Origin: a virus
Virus record (IMG/VR): IMGVR_UViG_3300043448_000429
Span: 1-35,442 of that record
Reading direction: 5' to 3' (one strand)
Length of the DNA stretch: 35,442 nt
How positions within the stretch are numbered: position 1 is the first letter of the stretch; every line of letters starts with the position of its first letter. The translations under genes and the position numbers were made by a program. A model generated the notes under the pieces. It did no database searches and had not been told where the DNA came from. It saw nothing but the letters and a program-made list of their open reading frames with translations. Of the stretch, positions 1 to 8,155 are shown piece after piece.

Positions 1-53
1 ATTTGGGTATTGCTATCAGTAAAATTATTACATTGGAAATGCTTAAGAAATGA
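1..53 (+). CDS. 3' end of an upstream gene (partial)
   Basis: An open frame enters from the window edge, encodes LGIAISKIITLEMLKK and stops at TGA 51-53. The stop overlaps the ATG of the clamp-loader gene (ATGA, 50-53), so the two are probably translationally coupled. In T4-like phages the sliding clamp gene (45) often precedes gene 44, which makes the clamp a reasonable guess from position alone. The 16 visible residues are too few to identify it. Confidence 0.5.
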   Translation, partial: LGIAISKIITLEMLKK

Positions 54-973
54 AGAATCAATTATGGGTTGAAAAATATCGTCCAAAGTCTGTAGACGAA
101 TATGTTTTTGTTGATAACAAACAAAAAGAACAAGTACAGGGTTGGATAACAGACGAATCAATTCCTCATTTATTGTTTAGCGGTGATCCCGGTACAGGTA
201 AGACAACACTTGCAAAGGTTCTCATAAATGAACTAGGTGTAAGTGAATATGACGTATTGGAAATAAACGCAAGTCGTGAGAATAGTGTTGATGTTGTGCG
301 AAACAAAATATTAGGTTTCGCACAGACTATGCCTTTTGGTGCATTCAAAATTGTATTACTGGATGAGGCAGATTATTTGACCCCACAAGGTCAGGCAGCA
401 TTACGTAGCGATATGGAAACATATCATCAAACATGTAGGTTCATACTTACATGTAACTATGAATATAGAATTATTCCTGCACTCAAAAGTCGTTGCCATC
501 AGGTACATATTAGTAAAACTGATTTAGCAGAATTTACAGCACGTGCGGCTACAGTTTTGTTAAATGAATCAATTGATTTTGACATTGATGTGCTTGACAC
601 ATATGTTCGTGCAACATATCCAGACTTGAGAAAATGTTTAAATCAACTACAGGTTAATAGTAGTACAGGAAAACTTGTTGCGATACAAGAAGTAGGCAAC
701 ACAGAAGATGATTTATTAATTAAGGCTACAACACTTTTTAAACAAGGTAAAGTATTAGAAGGTCGTCAAGAACTCATGCAATATCTAGATATGTATCCTA
801 CAAGATTAGAAGATATCTATCGTTGGATGTATAATAATCTAGATTTATGGGGTAACACACATGAAACACGTGACGCTGCTATCATCAAAATTAGAAACGG
901 ATTAGTTAATTTATCTATGGTTGGCATACCAGAAATTAATCTAGCAGCTACATTAGCGGAGCTTACAAATTGA
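50..973 (+). CDS. 44: Clamp loader large subunit, gp44-like AAA+ ATPase
   Basis: ATPase subunit of the sliding-clamp loader, which opens the clamp and places it on primer-template DNA for the phage polymerase. At 307 aa it is close to T4 gp44 (about 319). Visible motifs are the RFC-type N-terminus WVEKYRP (6-12), Walker A GDPGTGKT (45-52), Walker B IVLLDEAD (101-108) and the SRC arginine-finger motif (147-149), followed by an all-alpha C-terminal region. The start ATG overlaps the previous stop. The stop TGA (971-973) overlaps the TTG start of the next gene, the slot where T4 has its small loader subunit gp62. The family call is secure; that it serves a T4-type clamp is inferred. Confidence 0.95.
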   Translation: MKNQLWVEKYRPKSVDEYVFVDNKQKEQVQGWITDESIPHLLFSGDPGTGKTTLAKVLINELGVSEYDVLEINASRENSVDVVRNKILGFAQTMPFGAFKIVLLDEADYLTPQGQAALRSDMETYHQTCRFILTCNYEYRIIPALKSRCHQVHISKTDLAEFTARAATVLLNESIDFDIDVLDTYVRATYPDLRKCLNQLQVNSSTGKLVAIQEVGNTEDDLLIKATTLFKQGKVLEGRQELMQYLDMYPTRLEDIYRWMYNNLDLWGNTHETRDAAIIKIRNGLVNLSMVGIPEINLAATLAELTN

Positions 974-1227
974 GATATTTTTTAATAACATTTAAGAAAA
1001 AAGCCGGTGGGCAAATAGATGAAGAGGCTGCTGTCGTTAAGCATTTACGCAACTCTGACATTCAAACATGCAATATCATTCTAGACTTTAAAGAACGTAG
1101 TGTAGATAGGTGCATGATTGATGGTAAAAGAATGGATACGGATTGGAACACTATAGTAGAATACTATAAGAAAGTATATCCATCTATTCTTCAAAACTTA
1201 GAAGATTTAAACAAAGAGGGGCAATAA
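970..1227 (+). CDS. Small unknown protein in the gp62 position
   Basis: An 85-residue protein starting with TTG inside the stop of the clamp-loader gene (TTGA, 970-973), with GGAG about 8 nt upstream as ribosome binding site. It begins MRYFLITFKKKAGGQ and has alternating beta-strand and helix character. It lies where T4-like phages carry the clamp-loader small subunit, but T4 gp62 is about 187 aa and I see no motif linking them. It could be a reduced partner of the loader or an unrelated small protein. The coding sequence runs into the left arm of the terminator that ends the operon. Confidence 0.75.
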   Translation: MRYFLITFKKKAGGQIDEEAAVVKHLRNSDIQTCNIILDFKERSVDRCMIDGKRMDTDWNTIVEYYKKVYPSILQNLEDLNKEGQ

Positions 1228-1239
1228 GCCCCTCTTTTT
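1213..1239. terminator. Bidirectional intrinsic terminator
   Basis: Perfect 10-bp stem AAAGAGGGGC / GCCCCTCTTT (1213-1222 with 1228-1237), loop AATAA, followed by a T run to 1239 on the plus strand. On the minus strand the hairpin is followed by TTTGTTT. It lies between the convergent clamp-loader operon and phoH and overlaps the stop region of the plus-strand gene, so it can serve both. Confidence 0.85.
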
Positions 1240-2047
1240 ATTGATACATAGTTAAAATATGTTCAATTAAATGATGTCGTTGAACATCTTTATAATTAAA
1301 ATGACAGACCTCAATACCTTTTACCCTACAAGTTTCTAATCTGTTTTGTAAGTCTAAAAGTCCATTGTCTGGTTTTCTCCTGTCAGTTTGCTCAATGTCT
1401 CCTGTAATCACAATTTTTGTACCAACTCCGATTCTAGTCATAATCATTTTGAGTTGGTTAGGAGTGCAATTTTGAGATTCGTCTAGAATTACAAAGCTAT
1501 TTTTGAAATTTCTACCTCGACAAAAGGCTAGGGGTGCAATCTCTATGATTTGTTCATCTAGCATGTGGGTTATTTCCTTGGCTGTGTAAAATTCACGAAG
1601 TACATCAAAAAGTGGTCTCGTCCAAGGTTCCATTTTTGCGTTAATATCCCCTGGCAAAAATCCATGTTTCTCATCATCAACACCCACAGCAGGTCTTGTC
1701 AATAAAATCTTATCAATTTCTTGTGATTTTAATGCTTTGATTGCTGCTAACATAGCCAAATAAGTCTTTCCAGTTCCAGCTGGTCCTGTCCCTATAACAA
1801 TATGTGTATCAGGATTTAATAATTCTAAGATATATTTTTCTTGGTTAGTTGATTTTGGTACTAGTTGAAGAATTGTTGATTTTTTTGGTCTATGAGTGTC
1901 AAAGTGTATCGTTTTAGATTCGTGTGTGTAGAAAGTTTGGTCTGTGTTTTTTCTAATATTTGTCATTTTTGCGTCTGCTTTTCTTAAAGCGCCAGTCTTT
2001 CTCTTGCTCAAGTTGCTTCTCCTATGTGAAATGAGTACGTGACTCAT
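1238..2047 (-). CDS. phoH: PhoH-like ATPase
   Basis: P-loop ATPase of the PhoH family, widespread in marine phages; its role in infection is unsettled, with RNA-linked functions suggested for cellular relatives. The 269-aa protein has a basic, low-complexity N-terminus (1-60), Walker A GPAGTGKT (88-95), a TRPAVG segment (118-123), Walker B FVILDE (185-190) and the sensor-like TGDIEQTD (215-222), all typical of the PhoH core. It is the only minus-strand gene here, convergent with the replication operon. Met28 would be an alternative start that skips the basic leader; no clear Shine-Dalgarno separates the two. The first codons can form a 6-bp hairpin (2031-2036 with 2042-2047) that includes the start codon. 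Confidence 0.92.
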   Translation of the reverse strand: MSHVLISHRRSNLSKRKTGALRKADAKMTNIRKNTDQTFYTHESKTIHFDTHRPKKSTILQLVPKSTNQEKYILELLNPDTHIVIGTGPAGTGKTYLAMLAAIKALKSQEIDKILLTRPAVGVDDEKHGFLPGDINAKMEPWTRPLFDVLREFYTAKEITHMLDEQIIEIAPLAFCRGRNFKNSFVILDESQNCTPNQLKMIMTRIGVGTKIVITGDIEQTDRRKPDNGLLDLQNRLETCRVKGIEVCHFNYKDVQRHHLIEHILTMYQ

Positions 2048-2105
2048 CTTTATTTAAAGGACTGGTTTATGTCTTTATTAGTAGACTTTTTGAGCATTTA
2101 GGCAC

Positions 2106-2170
2106 GATAAATATTAAGCTGTCCAGTAACTTTTTACATATCCATAAGTAACTCCCTTCCTTGATAAATA
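2106..2170 (+). promoter_or_regulatory. Two tandem late-promoter-like motifs
   Basis: The 130-nt gap between divergent phoH and the next gene holds GATAAATA twice on the plus strand (2106-2113 and 2163-2170). It matches the T4 late-promoter core TATAAATA except at the first base. The second copy would place transcription start about 2 nt before the ATG at 2178, leaving no room for a Shine-Dalgarno. No terminator or other gene is visible in the gap. Confidence 0.6.
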
Positions 2171-2177
2171 CAATACT

Positions 2178-2804
2178 ATGAAGAATTTACCTGCGACCGA
2201 ATTTTTTAAAGATATTGATTATGTTAGTGTTATAGATACTATAAAGGGTATCTACACAAGCGATGGATCAATGTCAACATTACTCGATTTTGAACGTGTT
2301 TTAGATGAAGCTGACCTCTATGCTTTTAAGAACTGGGATTTGGGAGAGCTAGTTGATGGCCCAGACATTAAGAAGTATTCTGTGGCTTGTGTGTTCATGT
2401 ACCCACTTAATTTGATGCCTGACCCAAGGGGAGGAAAAAGATTAATTGGTGTAGGGTGCAATGTACACTTTAAAAAGACAGAGATAGAGATACCTATTAG
2501 AATTGAAACCCCCGATGATTATAAACCAGGCACACATTATCCAAAAATGATCAAGCGAAAAGTTTGGTTAGTCCGTATTGAAATGCCAAAACAATTAATG
2601 AATGAAATACGTGAGGGCTCTATTGACTTAGCTGACCAAACTATCAACTTAGATGAGTTGGATGAGGCATATGAAAAGGATTATGATCAGGAAACAAAGC
2701 AAGACGATCAATTAAATCAAGATATGAATATGGGAGGTGGAATGCCAATGCCAGGACCAATGCCAGGCGGGGCGCCAGCTCCAATGCCGGGAGCACCAGT
2801 ATGA
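2178..2804 (+). CDS. Unknown phage protein with Met-Pro-Gly-rich tail
   Basis: A 208-aa protein of unknown function. Residues 1-165 look like a compact mixed alpha/beta domain, including a stretch of alternating hydrophobic residues around the VGCNVHFKKTEIEIPIRIE segment. The acidic linker is followed by a low-complexity C-terminus rich in Met, Pro and Gly (about 185-208) that is probably disordered. It leads an operon with another unknown and a holin-like gene, overlapping the next by ATGA (2801-2804). Transcription probably starts at the GATAAATA motif at 2163-2170. Position suggests a late, possibly virion-associated product, but that is inference only. Confidence 0.75.
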   Translation: MKNLPATEFFKDIDYVSVIDTIKGIYTSDGSMSTLLDFERVLDEADLYAFKNWDLGELVDGPDIKKYSVACVFMYPLNLMPDPRGGKRLIGVGCNVHFKKTEIEIPIRIETPDDYKPGTHYPKMIKRKVWLVRIEMPKQLMNEIREGSIDLADQTINLDELDEAYEKDYDQETKQDDQLNQDMNMGGGMPMPGPMPGGAPAPMPGAPV

Positions 2805-3337
2805 ACAAACTAACTGAGGGAGTTGATTACAAGGATTTTGTAAGACAAATTGTACCTACACTTTCAATAGACGAATACGAAGCAAAAACAGGTACTGACG
2901 ATGAAACAGTCACATTAGCTTTCACAGTAAAAGGTAGAGAAGCGAGTCAAGATTTGGCTAGTTGGTTTGAAAAAGGATATGATTTTGTAATTGATGCTCA
3001 GGTCAGTAAGGGCGAGATAAGACGCGGTACACACATCGTTTTTGTAGAAATGGAACGCAGAACCAAAGTTCCAGAAAGAATAATAGAAATGCTAGAAGAT
3101 TTAGAAACACTAACTAATCTTGAATTAGCAGACTGGAATATTGAAATTAATGATATTGAGATAGAAGCAGACATAGACCAATTAAAAGATCAAATTATTT
3201 TATCACCGCATTTATACAGAGAATCAAAAGAGACAGATTTAAATGAAATGCGTGAGTTATCTGGCTTAGAGCCACATAAACTTTTCGGTGATCAGGACGC
3301 AGAAGTAAAAAACTTTAAAGCAATGGCAGGATTATAA
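2801..3337 (+). CDS. Unknown phage protein, acidic
   Basis: A 178-aa acidic protein starting in the stop of the preceding gene. It has predicted alternating strands and helices, with an amphipathic acidic segment around 90-130 (EMLEDLETLTNLELADWNIE), and no motif I recognise. It is translationally coupled upstream and followed after 9 nt by the holin-like gene, so the three probably act or are expressed together late in infection. Confidence 0.75.
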   Translation: MNKLTEGVDYKDFVRQIVPTLSIDEYEAKTGTDDETVTLAFTVKGREASQDLASWFEKGYDFVIDAQVSKGEIRRGTHIVFVEMERRTKVPERIIEMLEDLETLTNLELADWNIEINDIEIEADIDQLKDQIILSPHLYRESKETDLNEMRELSGLEPHKLFGDQDAEVKNFKAMAGL

Positions 3338-3346
3338 GGAGCAAAC

Positions 3347-3841
3347 ATGGGAACAACTTTATTAGCAAGAAAAGCAAATGGTGAAAATCCATTTGGGACA
3401 AGTGATGATCATCACACATCAATGGCGAATGACCCAACTATAAGTCAAATACCAGCAGGTAGTAGTTTTGGTGCACCAGCACAATCTGCACCTGCGTTTT
3501 CAAATACAGGAGCAAGTATGCCAGTACAACAACCAGTACTAACACAAGCAGGTGATAATGCAGCGCAAGGTGCAGATTTTGTAAAGAATGATAACACAGA
3601 TTGGATCAATAAAAAATGGCGTCCAGTTATGGGTTGGGTGTATATGGCAACGTGTACAGCAGACTTTGTTGTATTCCCAATTTTATGGAGTATACTACAA
3701 ACATTACAAGGTGGTCAGGTCACAATGCAATGGCAACCGTTAACATTGCAAGGTGCAGGTTTGTATCATATCGCAATGGGTGCAGTTCTTGGTATCGCAG
3801 CATACGGTCGTACAAAAGAAAAAGTAGCCGGAGCAGCGTAA
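3347..3841 (+). CDS. Holin-like small membrane protein
   Basis: A 164-aa protein preceded by a strong ribosome binding site (AAGGAG about 7 nt before the ATG). The first 85 residues are Gly/Ala/Pro/Gln-rich and probably disordered. From KKWRPVMGWVYM (89-100) it has two hydrophobic segments, about 95-120 and 135-155, joined by a short polar loop, and ends with a small basic tail (GRTKEKVAGAA). A conserved-looking KWRP motif before the first membrane segment followed by a second segment resembles phage holins of the gene-transfer-agent type. A holin would form inner-membrane pores to time lysis. No endolysin lies next to it, so another membrane role remains possible. Confidence 0.6.
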   Translation: MGTTLLARKANGENPFGTSDDHHTSMANDPTISQIPAGSSFGAPAQSAPAFSNTGASMPVQQPVLTQAGDNAAQGADFVKNDNTDWINKKWRPVMGWVYMATCTADFVVFPILWSILQTLQGGQVTMQWQPLTLQGAGLYHIAMGAVLGIAAYGRTKEKVAGAA

Positions 3842-3888
3842 CCATAAATATTTGATTACTAACAAAGGTATGTTATAATCAATTATGG
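3842..3888 (+). promoter_or_regulatory. Dual promoter within a start-codon hairpin before dnaJ
   Basis: A late-like motif CATAAATA (3843-3850) and a sigma70-like promoter share this gap: TTGATT (3852-3857), 16-nt spacer, TATAAT (3874-3879) with an extended TGT just before it. Transcription from TATAAT should begin at about the ATG (3885), giving a leaderless message. The region also folds: CCATAA plus TTGATTA (3842-3847, 3852-3858) pairs with TAATCAA plus TTATGG (3876-3888), 13 bp with a 4-nt bulge, burying the start codon in readthrough RNA. Confidence 0.65.
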
Positions 3889-4682
3889 ACCATTACAAAA
3901 CATTAGGCGTTGACCGTAACGCATCACCAGACGAAATCCGTCAAGCATATAAAAAACTAGCAAGTATTCATCACCCAGATAAGGGTGGTGATACTGCTAG
4001 ATTCCAAGAAATTCAATCAGCATACGAAACATTAAGTGATCCTCAAAAGAAGAATGAGTATGATATGCCTAGGGGAGGTTTCCCAGGCGGAGGATTTGCG
4101 TTTAATGGATTCCCAGGTGGATTTAGTTTCCAAACAGGACCAATGAATATTGATGATATATTTGGTCAAATGTTTGGTCACAGACACCATACTCCTACTT
4201 ACAAAACAATTGTAAATCTTACGTTAGAACAAGTGTATAATGGTGATCAACAAACACTAAATTTTTCAACAAATAACGGACCTCACAGTGTACGCATTGA
4301 TATACCTAAGGGTATTGACAATGGACAACAATTACGTTACGATAACTTAATACCGAACGGAGTGTTAATAGTAGAGTTTAGAATTTACGATCACCCAAAA
4401 TTTCAAAGAAATGGATTTAACTTAACAAGTGAAATTGAAGTTGATGTATTAGATTTAATTGTTGGAACAACTATTGATTTTCAAACTATATCTGGAAAAA
4501 CTTTTAGTGTTTCAATTAAACCCAAAACACAACCTAATACCACACTACGTATTGCAGGGCAGGGTCTAACAAATGGACAATATAACGGAGACCAATTGTT
4601 ATTGATAAAACCGTTTGTGTCTGATAAAATAGACAATGATATTATTATCAGTATTTTGAAATCAAAAAACAAAGGAAACTAA
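3885..4682 (+). CDS. dnaJ: DnaJ/CbpA-like co-chaperone (type II Hsp40)
   Basis: A 265-aa J-domain protein that would stimulate an Hsp70 ATPase, presumably the host DnaK since no dnaK is in the window. The J domain covers 1-60 with the essential HPD at 30-32, then a Gly/Phe-rich linker (63-100) and a C-terminal substrate-binding region (about 105-262). The CxxCxGxG zinc fingers are absent, so it is CbpA-like. The C-terminal region is shorter than in full DnaJ. It is 1 nt from the ClpA-like gene, which points to joint protein remodelling. No Shine-Dalgarno is placed for this ATG; a leaderless transcript is expected. Confidence 0.93.
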   Translation: MDHYKTLGVDRNASPDEIRQAYKKLASIHHPDKGGDTARFQEIQSAYETLSDPQKKNEYDMPRGGFPGGGFAFNGFPGGFSFQTGPMNIDDIFGQMFGHRHHTPTYKTIVNLTLEQVYNGDQQTLNFSTNNGPHSVRIDIPKGIDNGQQLRYDNLIPNGVLIVEFRIYDHPKFQRNGFNLTSEIEVDVLDLIVGTTIDFQTISGKTFSVSIKPKTQPNTTLRIAGQGLTNGQYNGDQLLLIKPFVSDKIDNDIIISILKSKNKGN

Positions 4683-4683
4683 A

Positions 4684-6957
4684 TTGAACAGTTCTGTAGA
4701 AATCGAATCAATCATTGAACAAGCTATTGTTTTGGCTAAAGATAGATGCCATGAGTATTGCACAGTAGAGCATCTACTACTTGCACTTGTAACACATACC
4801 CCATTTAAAAAATGTTCAGAACAATTTGGTGTCGATGTAGATAATCTGTCAAAAGAACTGATTGCGTATTTGGATAGCCTACGATATATTGTAATTAATG
4901 TTGATCAAGGTCAAGAAGTTCATCCTAAGAAAACAAACAGTCTTGAACGTGTGATTAACCGTAGTGTAACACAGGTGTTATTTACAGGTAGAAAAAATGT
5001 AACAACGGTCGATCTGTATCTAAGCATTATGAGTGAAAACAACAGTCATGCTCATTATTTTTTACTGAAGTATGGGATGACTAAAAATGAGTTTGTACCA
5101 CACTGGCAGAAAACATATAAAGGTGCAGAATATTCTGGTAACCTCACTGATAGTCAAGCAAACGAAATCCTTGATGAATATACTATCAATCTAACTAAGA
5201 TGGCTCATGAAGGTAAACTTGAGCCACTAATTGGCCGTAGTACAGAATTAAATGATATCATTAATGTTCTTGCTAAACGGTTTAAATCTAATGTATTGAT
5301 GGTAGGTGATCCGGGTGTTGGTAAGACTGCAATTGCAGAAGGTCTTGCTACAATGATTGTTGAGGATAATGTTCCTGAGTTCCTAAAAAATCACGAACTA
5401 TACAGTTTAGAAGTCGGTATGCTACTTGCGGGCAGTAAGTATCGTGGTGATTTTGAAGAAAAAATTAAAAACATTATTGATGCATTGAATACTAAAAAGA
5501 AAGCTATCCTTTTTATTGATGAAGCGCATACAATGAAAGGTAGTGGTAATACTAATAATGGTAGTATTGATTTTGCAAGCATGATTAAGCCTGCAATCAC
5601 TAAAGGCACATTAAAGATTATTGCAAGCACTACTTGGGAAGAGTACTACGAAAGCTTTGAGAAGGATCGTGCATTGATGCGCAGATTCTATCGTGTTGGT
5701 ATTGATGAGCCAAGTCACGATAGCACTATTCGTATCTTACGTGGATTAAGTCAAAGACTAAATGATTTTCATAATGTAAAAATTTCTGAAGAAGCAATTG
5801 AGGCAAGTGTTGATTGTTCTTCACGTTACATCCATGATCGTAAGAATCCAGATAAAAGCATTGACTTGCTTGATGCAGCCTGCGCTAAACAACGTGTGTT
5901 AGAAAACAAGGAGGCAGAAATCACTAAGGAGCTTATCTACGAACAAGTTGAACGATTTACAGGCGTTCCTGCAGATAAACTTAGTAATGACTTCAGTGAT
6001 AGAATTAAAAACCTTGAACAAAATGTTAAGGATAAACTATATGGACAAGACGATGCTGTAAACAAGGTTCTTGAAAGAATATATGTTAGCTTTGCAGGCA
6101 TCAATAACGAAACTAAACCAGTTGGCAGCTTCTTGTTTTTAGGTCCTACTGGTACTGGTAAAACTGAACTTGCTAAACTTCTCAGTAAGAATCTTGACAT
6201 GCCATTGCTTAAGTATGACATGAGTGAATATGGTGAGAAGCATAGTGTTGCTAAGTTGATTGGCGCACCTCCTGGTTATGTTGGCTACGGTGAAGGTAAT
6301 CTAGGTGGTGGTAAACTCATTAATGACCTAAGCAAGAATCCATATTCAATTATGTTGTTTGACGAAGTTGAAAAAGCACATCACGAAGTGTTTGACATTT
6401 TCTTACAACTACTTGATGAAGGTCGTGTGACAGGAAGCAATGGTAAAGAGGTAAACGCTAAAAATTGTATCATTATCATGACAAGTAATTTGGGTGCAAG
6501 TGATAGTGAACGTAATGCTATTGGCTTCGGCGCACAAGAAAAAACTGGTGAAGATGAACGTGCAATGAAGGAGTTTTTTAAGCCTGAGTTTAGAAACCGT
6601 CTTGATTTAGTTTGTAAGTTTAACAAATTAGATTCACTTGCGATTAAGAAAATTGTCGTTAAGTTCACTGAGGATCTTAAAAAGTCACTAAAGAGTGCTC
6701 ACGATATTACACTAACCCTTAGTGAACCAGTGGTAGATTATCTTGCAGAAAAAGGCTATGATAGCAAAATGGGTGCTAGACCACTGGCACGTAAGATTGA
6801 TGAATTAATTAGAGTTCCATTATCTAAAAAGATTGTATTTGAAAACGTAAAAAATGCAAATATCTTTGCTATAATGAATGGAGAAGAAATTGAATTTACA
6901 GTAACGCCAAAAATTACTGCATTTGTAGGATATGACGGAGTGATTACAGTTGAATAA
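4684..6957 (+). CDS. clpA: ClpA-like AAA+ unfoldase
   Basis: A 757-aa double-ring AAA+ unfoldase, matching the usual length of ClpA. It has a Clp N-domain (about 1-140), D1 with Walker A GDPGVGKT (about 208-215) and Walker B ILFIDE (from 275), and D2 with Walker A GPTGTGKT (487-494) and Walker B IMLFDE (near 556). No long ClpB middle domain is present. An IGF tripeptide (613-615) sits where ClpA has its IGL ClpP-docking loop, just before FKPEFRNRLD, so docking to a ClpP is plausible; no clpP is seen here, so host ClpP is the likely partner. The start is TTG with AAAGGA about 7 nt upstream, 1 nt after the dnaJ stop. Confidence 0.93.
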   Translation: MNSSVEIESIIEQAIVLAKDRCHEYCTVEHLLLALVTHTPFKKCSEQFGVDVDNLSKELIAYLDSLRYIVINVDQGQEVHPKKTNSLERVINRSVTQVLFTGRKNVTTVDLYLSIMSENNSHAHYFLLKYGMTKNEFVPHWQKTYKGAEYSGNLTDSQANEILDEYTINLTKMAHEGKLEPLIGRSTELNDIINVLAKRFKSNVLMVGDPGVGKTAIAEGLATMIVEDNVPEFLKNHELYSLEVGMLLAGSKYRGDFEEKIKNIIDALNTKKKAILFIDEAHTMKGSGNTNNGSIDFASMIKPAITKGTLKIIASTTWEEYYESFEKDRALMRRFYRVGIDEPSHDSTIRILRGLSQRLNDFHNVKISEEAIEASVDCSSRYIHDRKNPDKSIDLLDAACAKQRVLENKEAEITKELIYEQVERFTGVPADKLSNDFSDRIKNLEQNVKDKLYGQDDAVNKVLERIYVSFAGINNETKPVGSFLFLGPTGTGKTELAKLLSKNLDMPLLKYDMSEYGEKHSVAKLIGAPPGYVGYGEGNLGGGKLINDLSKNPYSIMLFDEVEKAHHEVFDIFLQLLDEGRVTGSNGKEVNAKNCIIIMTSNLGASDSERNAIGFGAQEKTGEDERAMKEFFKPEFRNRLDLVCKFNKLDSLAIKKIVVKFTEDLKKSLKSAHDITLTLSEPVVDYLAEKGYDSKMGARPLARKIDELIRVPLSKKIVFENVKNANIFAIMNGEEIEFTVTPKITAFVGYDGVITVE

Positions 6958-7618
6958 TTTACGTGTAGTTAAAAAAACTAAACTCTTTTTCAACAAATAC
7001 AAATATAGGGCAGTTATTTGTAATCCTGATTTTCATCTTATTCGTTACTGCAAAACTGAAGAACAGTTACGTAATACTATTACATATAGACAACAATCAG
7101 GTATATACTTCTATCATAATCAAAGATCGGATAAAATAGATACTATTCCATTAAATAAATTTATTCATTGGAGAAATAATCAAAGTAAAGATATTACTAT
7201 TCGGGTTGATTATGATATGATAAGCGTTTATGGCAATGATTTATCTAAACTACAAACCTTAGAATATGTTGACACAAATGTTGATTATTCCGAAGTACAA
7301 TTGGAGGGAGACCCTTCCGTATTAGAACGCAATAATCCAAAACATAAGTATAGAACATACTTCAAATGTAGGTCATTGCAAAATTCTGATTTACATACTG
7401 AAATTCAAAAATTCTTACAGTCATACGAAAAATCTGTATATCCTTGCGGGGCATTACGCAGATGGGCATTTGAGTTGAGAGATGGGCAAAATTGGAAGAA
7501 ACACTACTTAGAAGCAAGCTTTTTTATAGATTATGATACCGAATCTATCCAAACTATGTTGGGACTGACTTTTGACAGATACCTAGGGAAAACCTATAAA
7601 GTAGAGCAGCGAGACTGA
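6950..7618 (+). CDS. Unknown phage protein downstream of clpA
   Basis: A 222-aa basic, aromatic-rich protein with no motif I recognise. It starts with TTG inside the end of the clpA frame (8-nt overlap) and has GGAG 8 nt upstream, a good spacing. The C-terminal half (YRTYFKCRSLQ onward) looks like a mixed alpha/beta fold. Coupling to clpA suggests it could be an adaptor or a partner in protein remodelling, but that rests only on position. Confidence 0.75.
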   Translation: MNNLRVVKKTKLFFNKYKYRAVICNPDFHLIRYCKTEEQLRNTITYRQQSGIYFYHNQRSDKIDTIPLNKFIHWRNNQSKDITIRVDYDMISVYGNDLSKLQTLEYVDTNVDYSEVQLEGDPSVLERNNPKHKYRTYFKCRSLQNSDLHTEIQKFLQSYEKSVYPCGALRRWAFELRDGQNWKKHYLEASFFIDYDTESIQTMLGLTFDRYLGKTYKVEQRD

Positions 7619-7622
7619 TTTT

Positions 7623-7650
7623 GATAAATACTCTATTAATGGAGTATTTA
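7623..7650 (+). promoter_or_regulatory. Late promoter inside an RBS-sequestering hairpin
   Basis: Late motif GATAAATA at 7623-7630. The 9-bp inverted repeat TAAATACTC (7625-7633) / GAGTATTTA (7642-7650), loop of 8, contains the promoter in its left arm and most of the GGAG ribosome binding site (7641-7644) in its right arm. Predicted late transcription start is about 7636, after the left arm. Late transcripts would therefore expose the GGAG, while readthrough from the clpA operon would hide it. Confidence 0.7.
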
Positions 7651-7652
7651 CC

Positions 7653-7817
7653 ATGGCAAAAATCGTAGAAGATGTAATAGTAATTAAACTAAGCAAAATT
7701 GTTAAAGATAGTGATCCTGCAACAGGAATAGCTAGTCCTGAAATACAAACTGCGCTTGAGCAAGTAGTTCAGGAACTAGTTGGTGATTCAGTAATAGTGG
7801 AACTGGTGCAAGCATAA
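7653..7817 (+). CDS. Small unknown protein, 54 aa
   Basis: A short frame beginning MAKIVEDVIVIKLSKIV and ending at TAA 7815-7817, which overlaps the next ATG by one base (TAATG). It has a GGAG ribosome binding site 8 nt upstream and a dedicated late promoter with a regulatory hairpin, which argues strongly for a real gene. The pattern is a hydrophobic strand, a polar turn, then a helix (EIQTALEQVVQELVGD) and a last strand. Function unknown; a structural or assembly role fits the neighbours. Confidence 0.75.
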   Translation: MAKIVEDVIVIKLSKIVKDSDPATGIASPEIQTALEQVVQELVGDSVIVELVQA

Positions 7818-8155
7818 TGTCACAGGCCACTACCCTTATATTGCTTTCTCAGACTCCGTTTGGATCAGGTCCAAACTTAGTGGGAGAAAAGCAGCCCGCA
7901 GCTTCCTATTATTTAGGTAAAAGCGACTTACAAACACTTACTTGGAACTTCACTAACGTTTCAGCGACGGTAGTTATACAGGCAAGTTTGTCAGAAAATC
8001 CAACGAATACAGATTGGTTCAATGTCTACACATTGAGTCCTAGTTCTACAACAGAACTGGGATTTTATAATTTATCTGGTAACTTTGTTTGGTTACGTGT
8101 CAACATCACAAACTTTACTACCGGTGTCATACAATATGTAAAGGTAAGTTACTAA
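7817..8155 (+). CDS. Small beta-rich protein, probable virion component
   Basis: A 112-aa protein of mostly beta character, with repeated NFT/NVS-type strands (LTWNFTNVSATVVIQASL, then FVWLRVNITNF) that suggest a beta-sandwich like small tail or capsid decoration domains. There are no charged catalytic patterns. It overlaps the preceding stop by one base and the following ATG by one base (TAATG at 8153-8157), so it is translated with its neighbours. The structural role is inferred. Confidence 0.7.
   Translation: MSQATTLILLSQTPFGSGPNLVGEKQPAASYYLGKSDLQTLTWNFTNVSATVVIQASLSENPTNTDWFNVYTLSPSSTTELGFYNLSGNFVWLRVNITNFTTGVIQYVKVSY

Noticed and set aside
3616-3855. Alternative frame overlapping the holin-like gene
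   Set aside because: It is a shadow frame; the holin-like frame has the ribosome binding site and membrane pattern.
8089-8154. Upstream in-frame start for the Pol-beta type protein
   Set aside because: It lies within the preceding gene and adds an unlikely 22-residue leader; the ATG at 8155 overlaps the stop as TAATG, like its neighbours.
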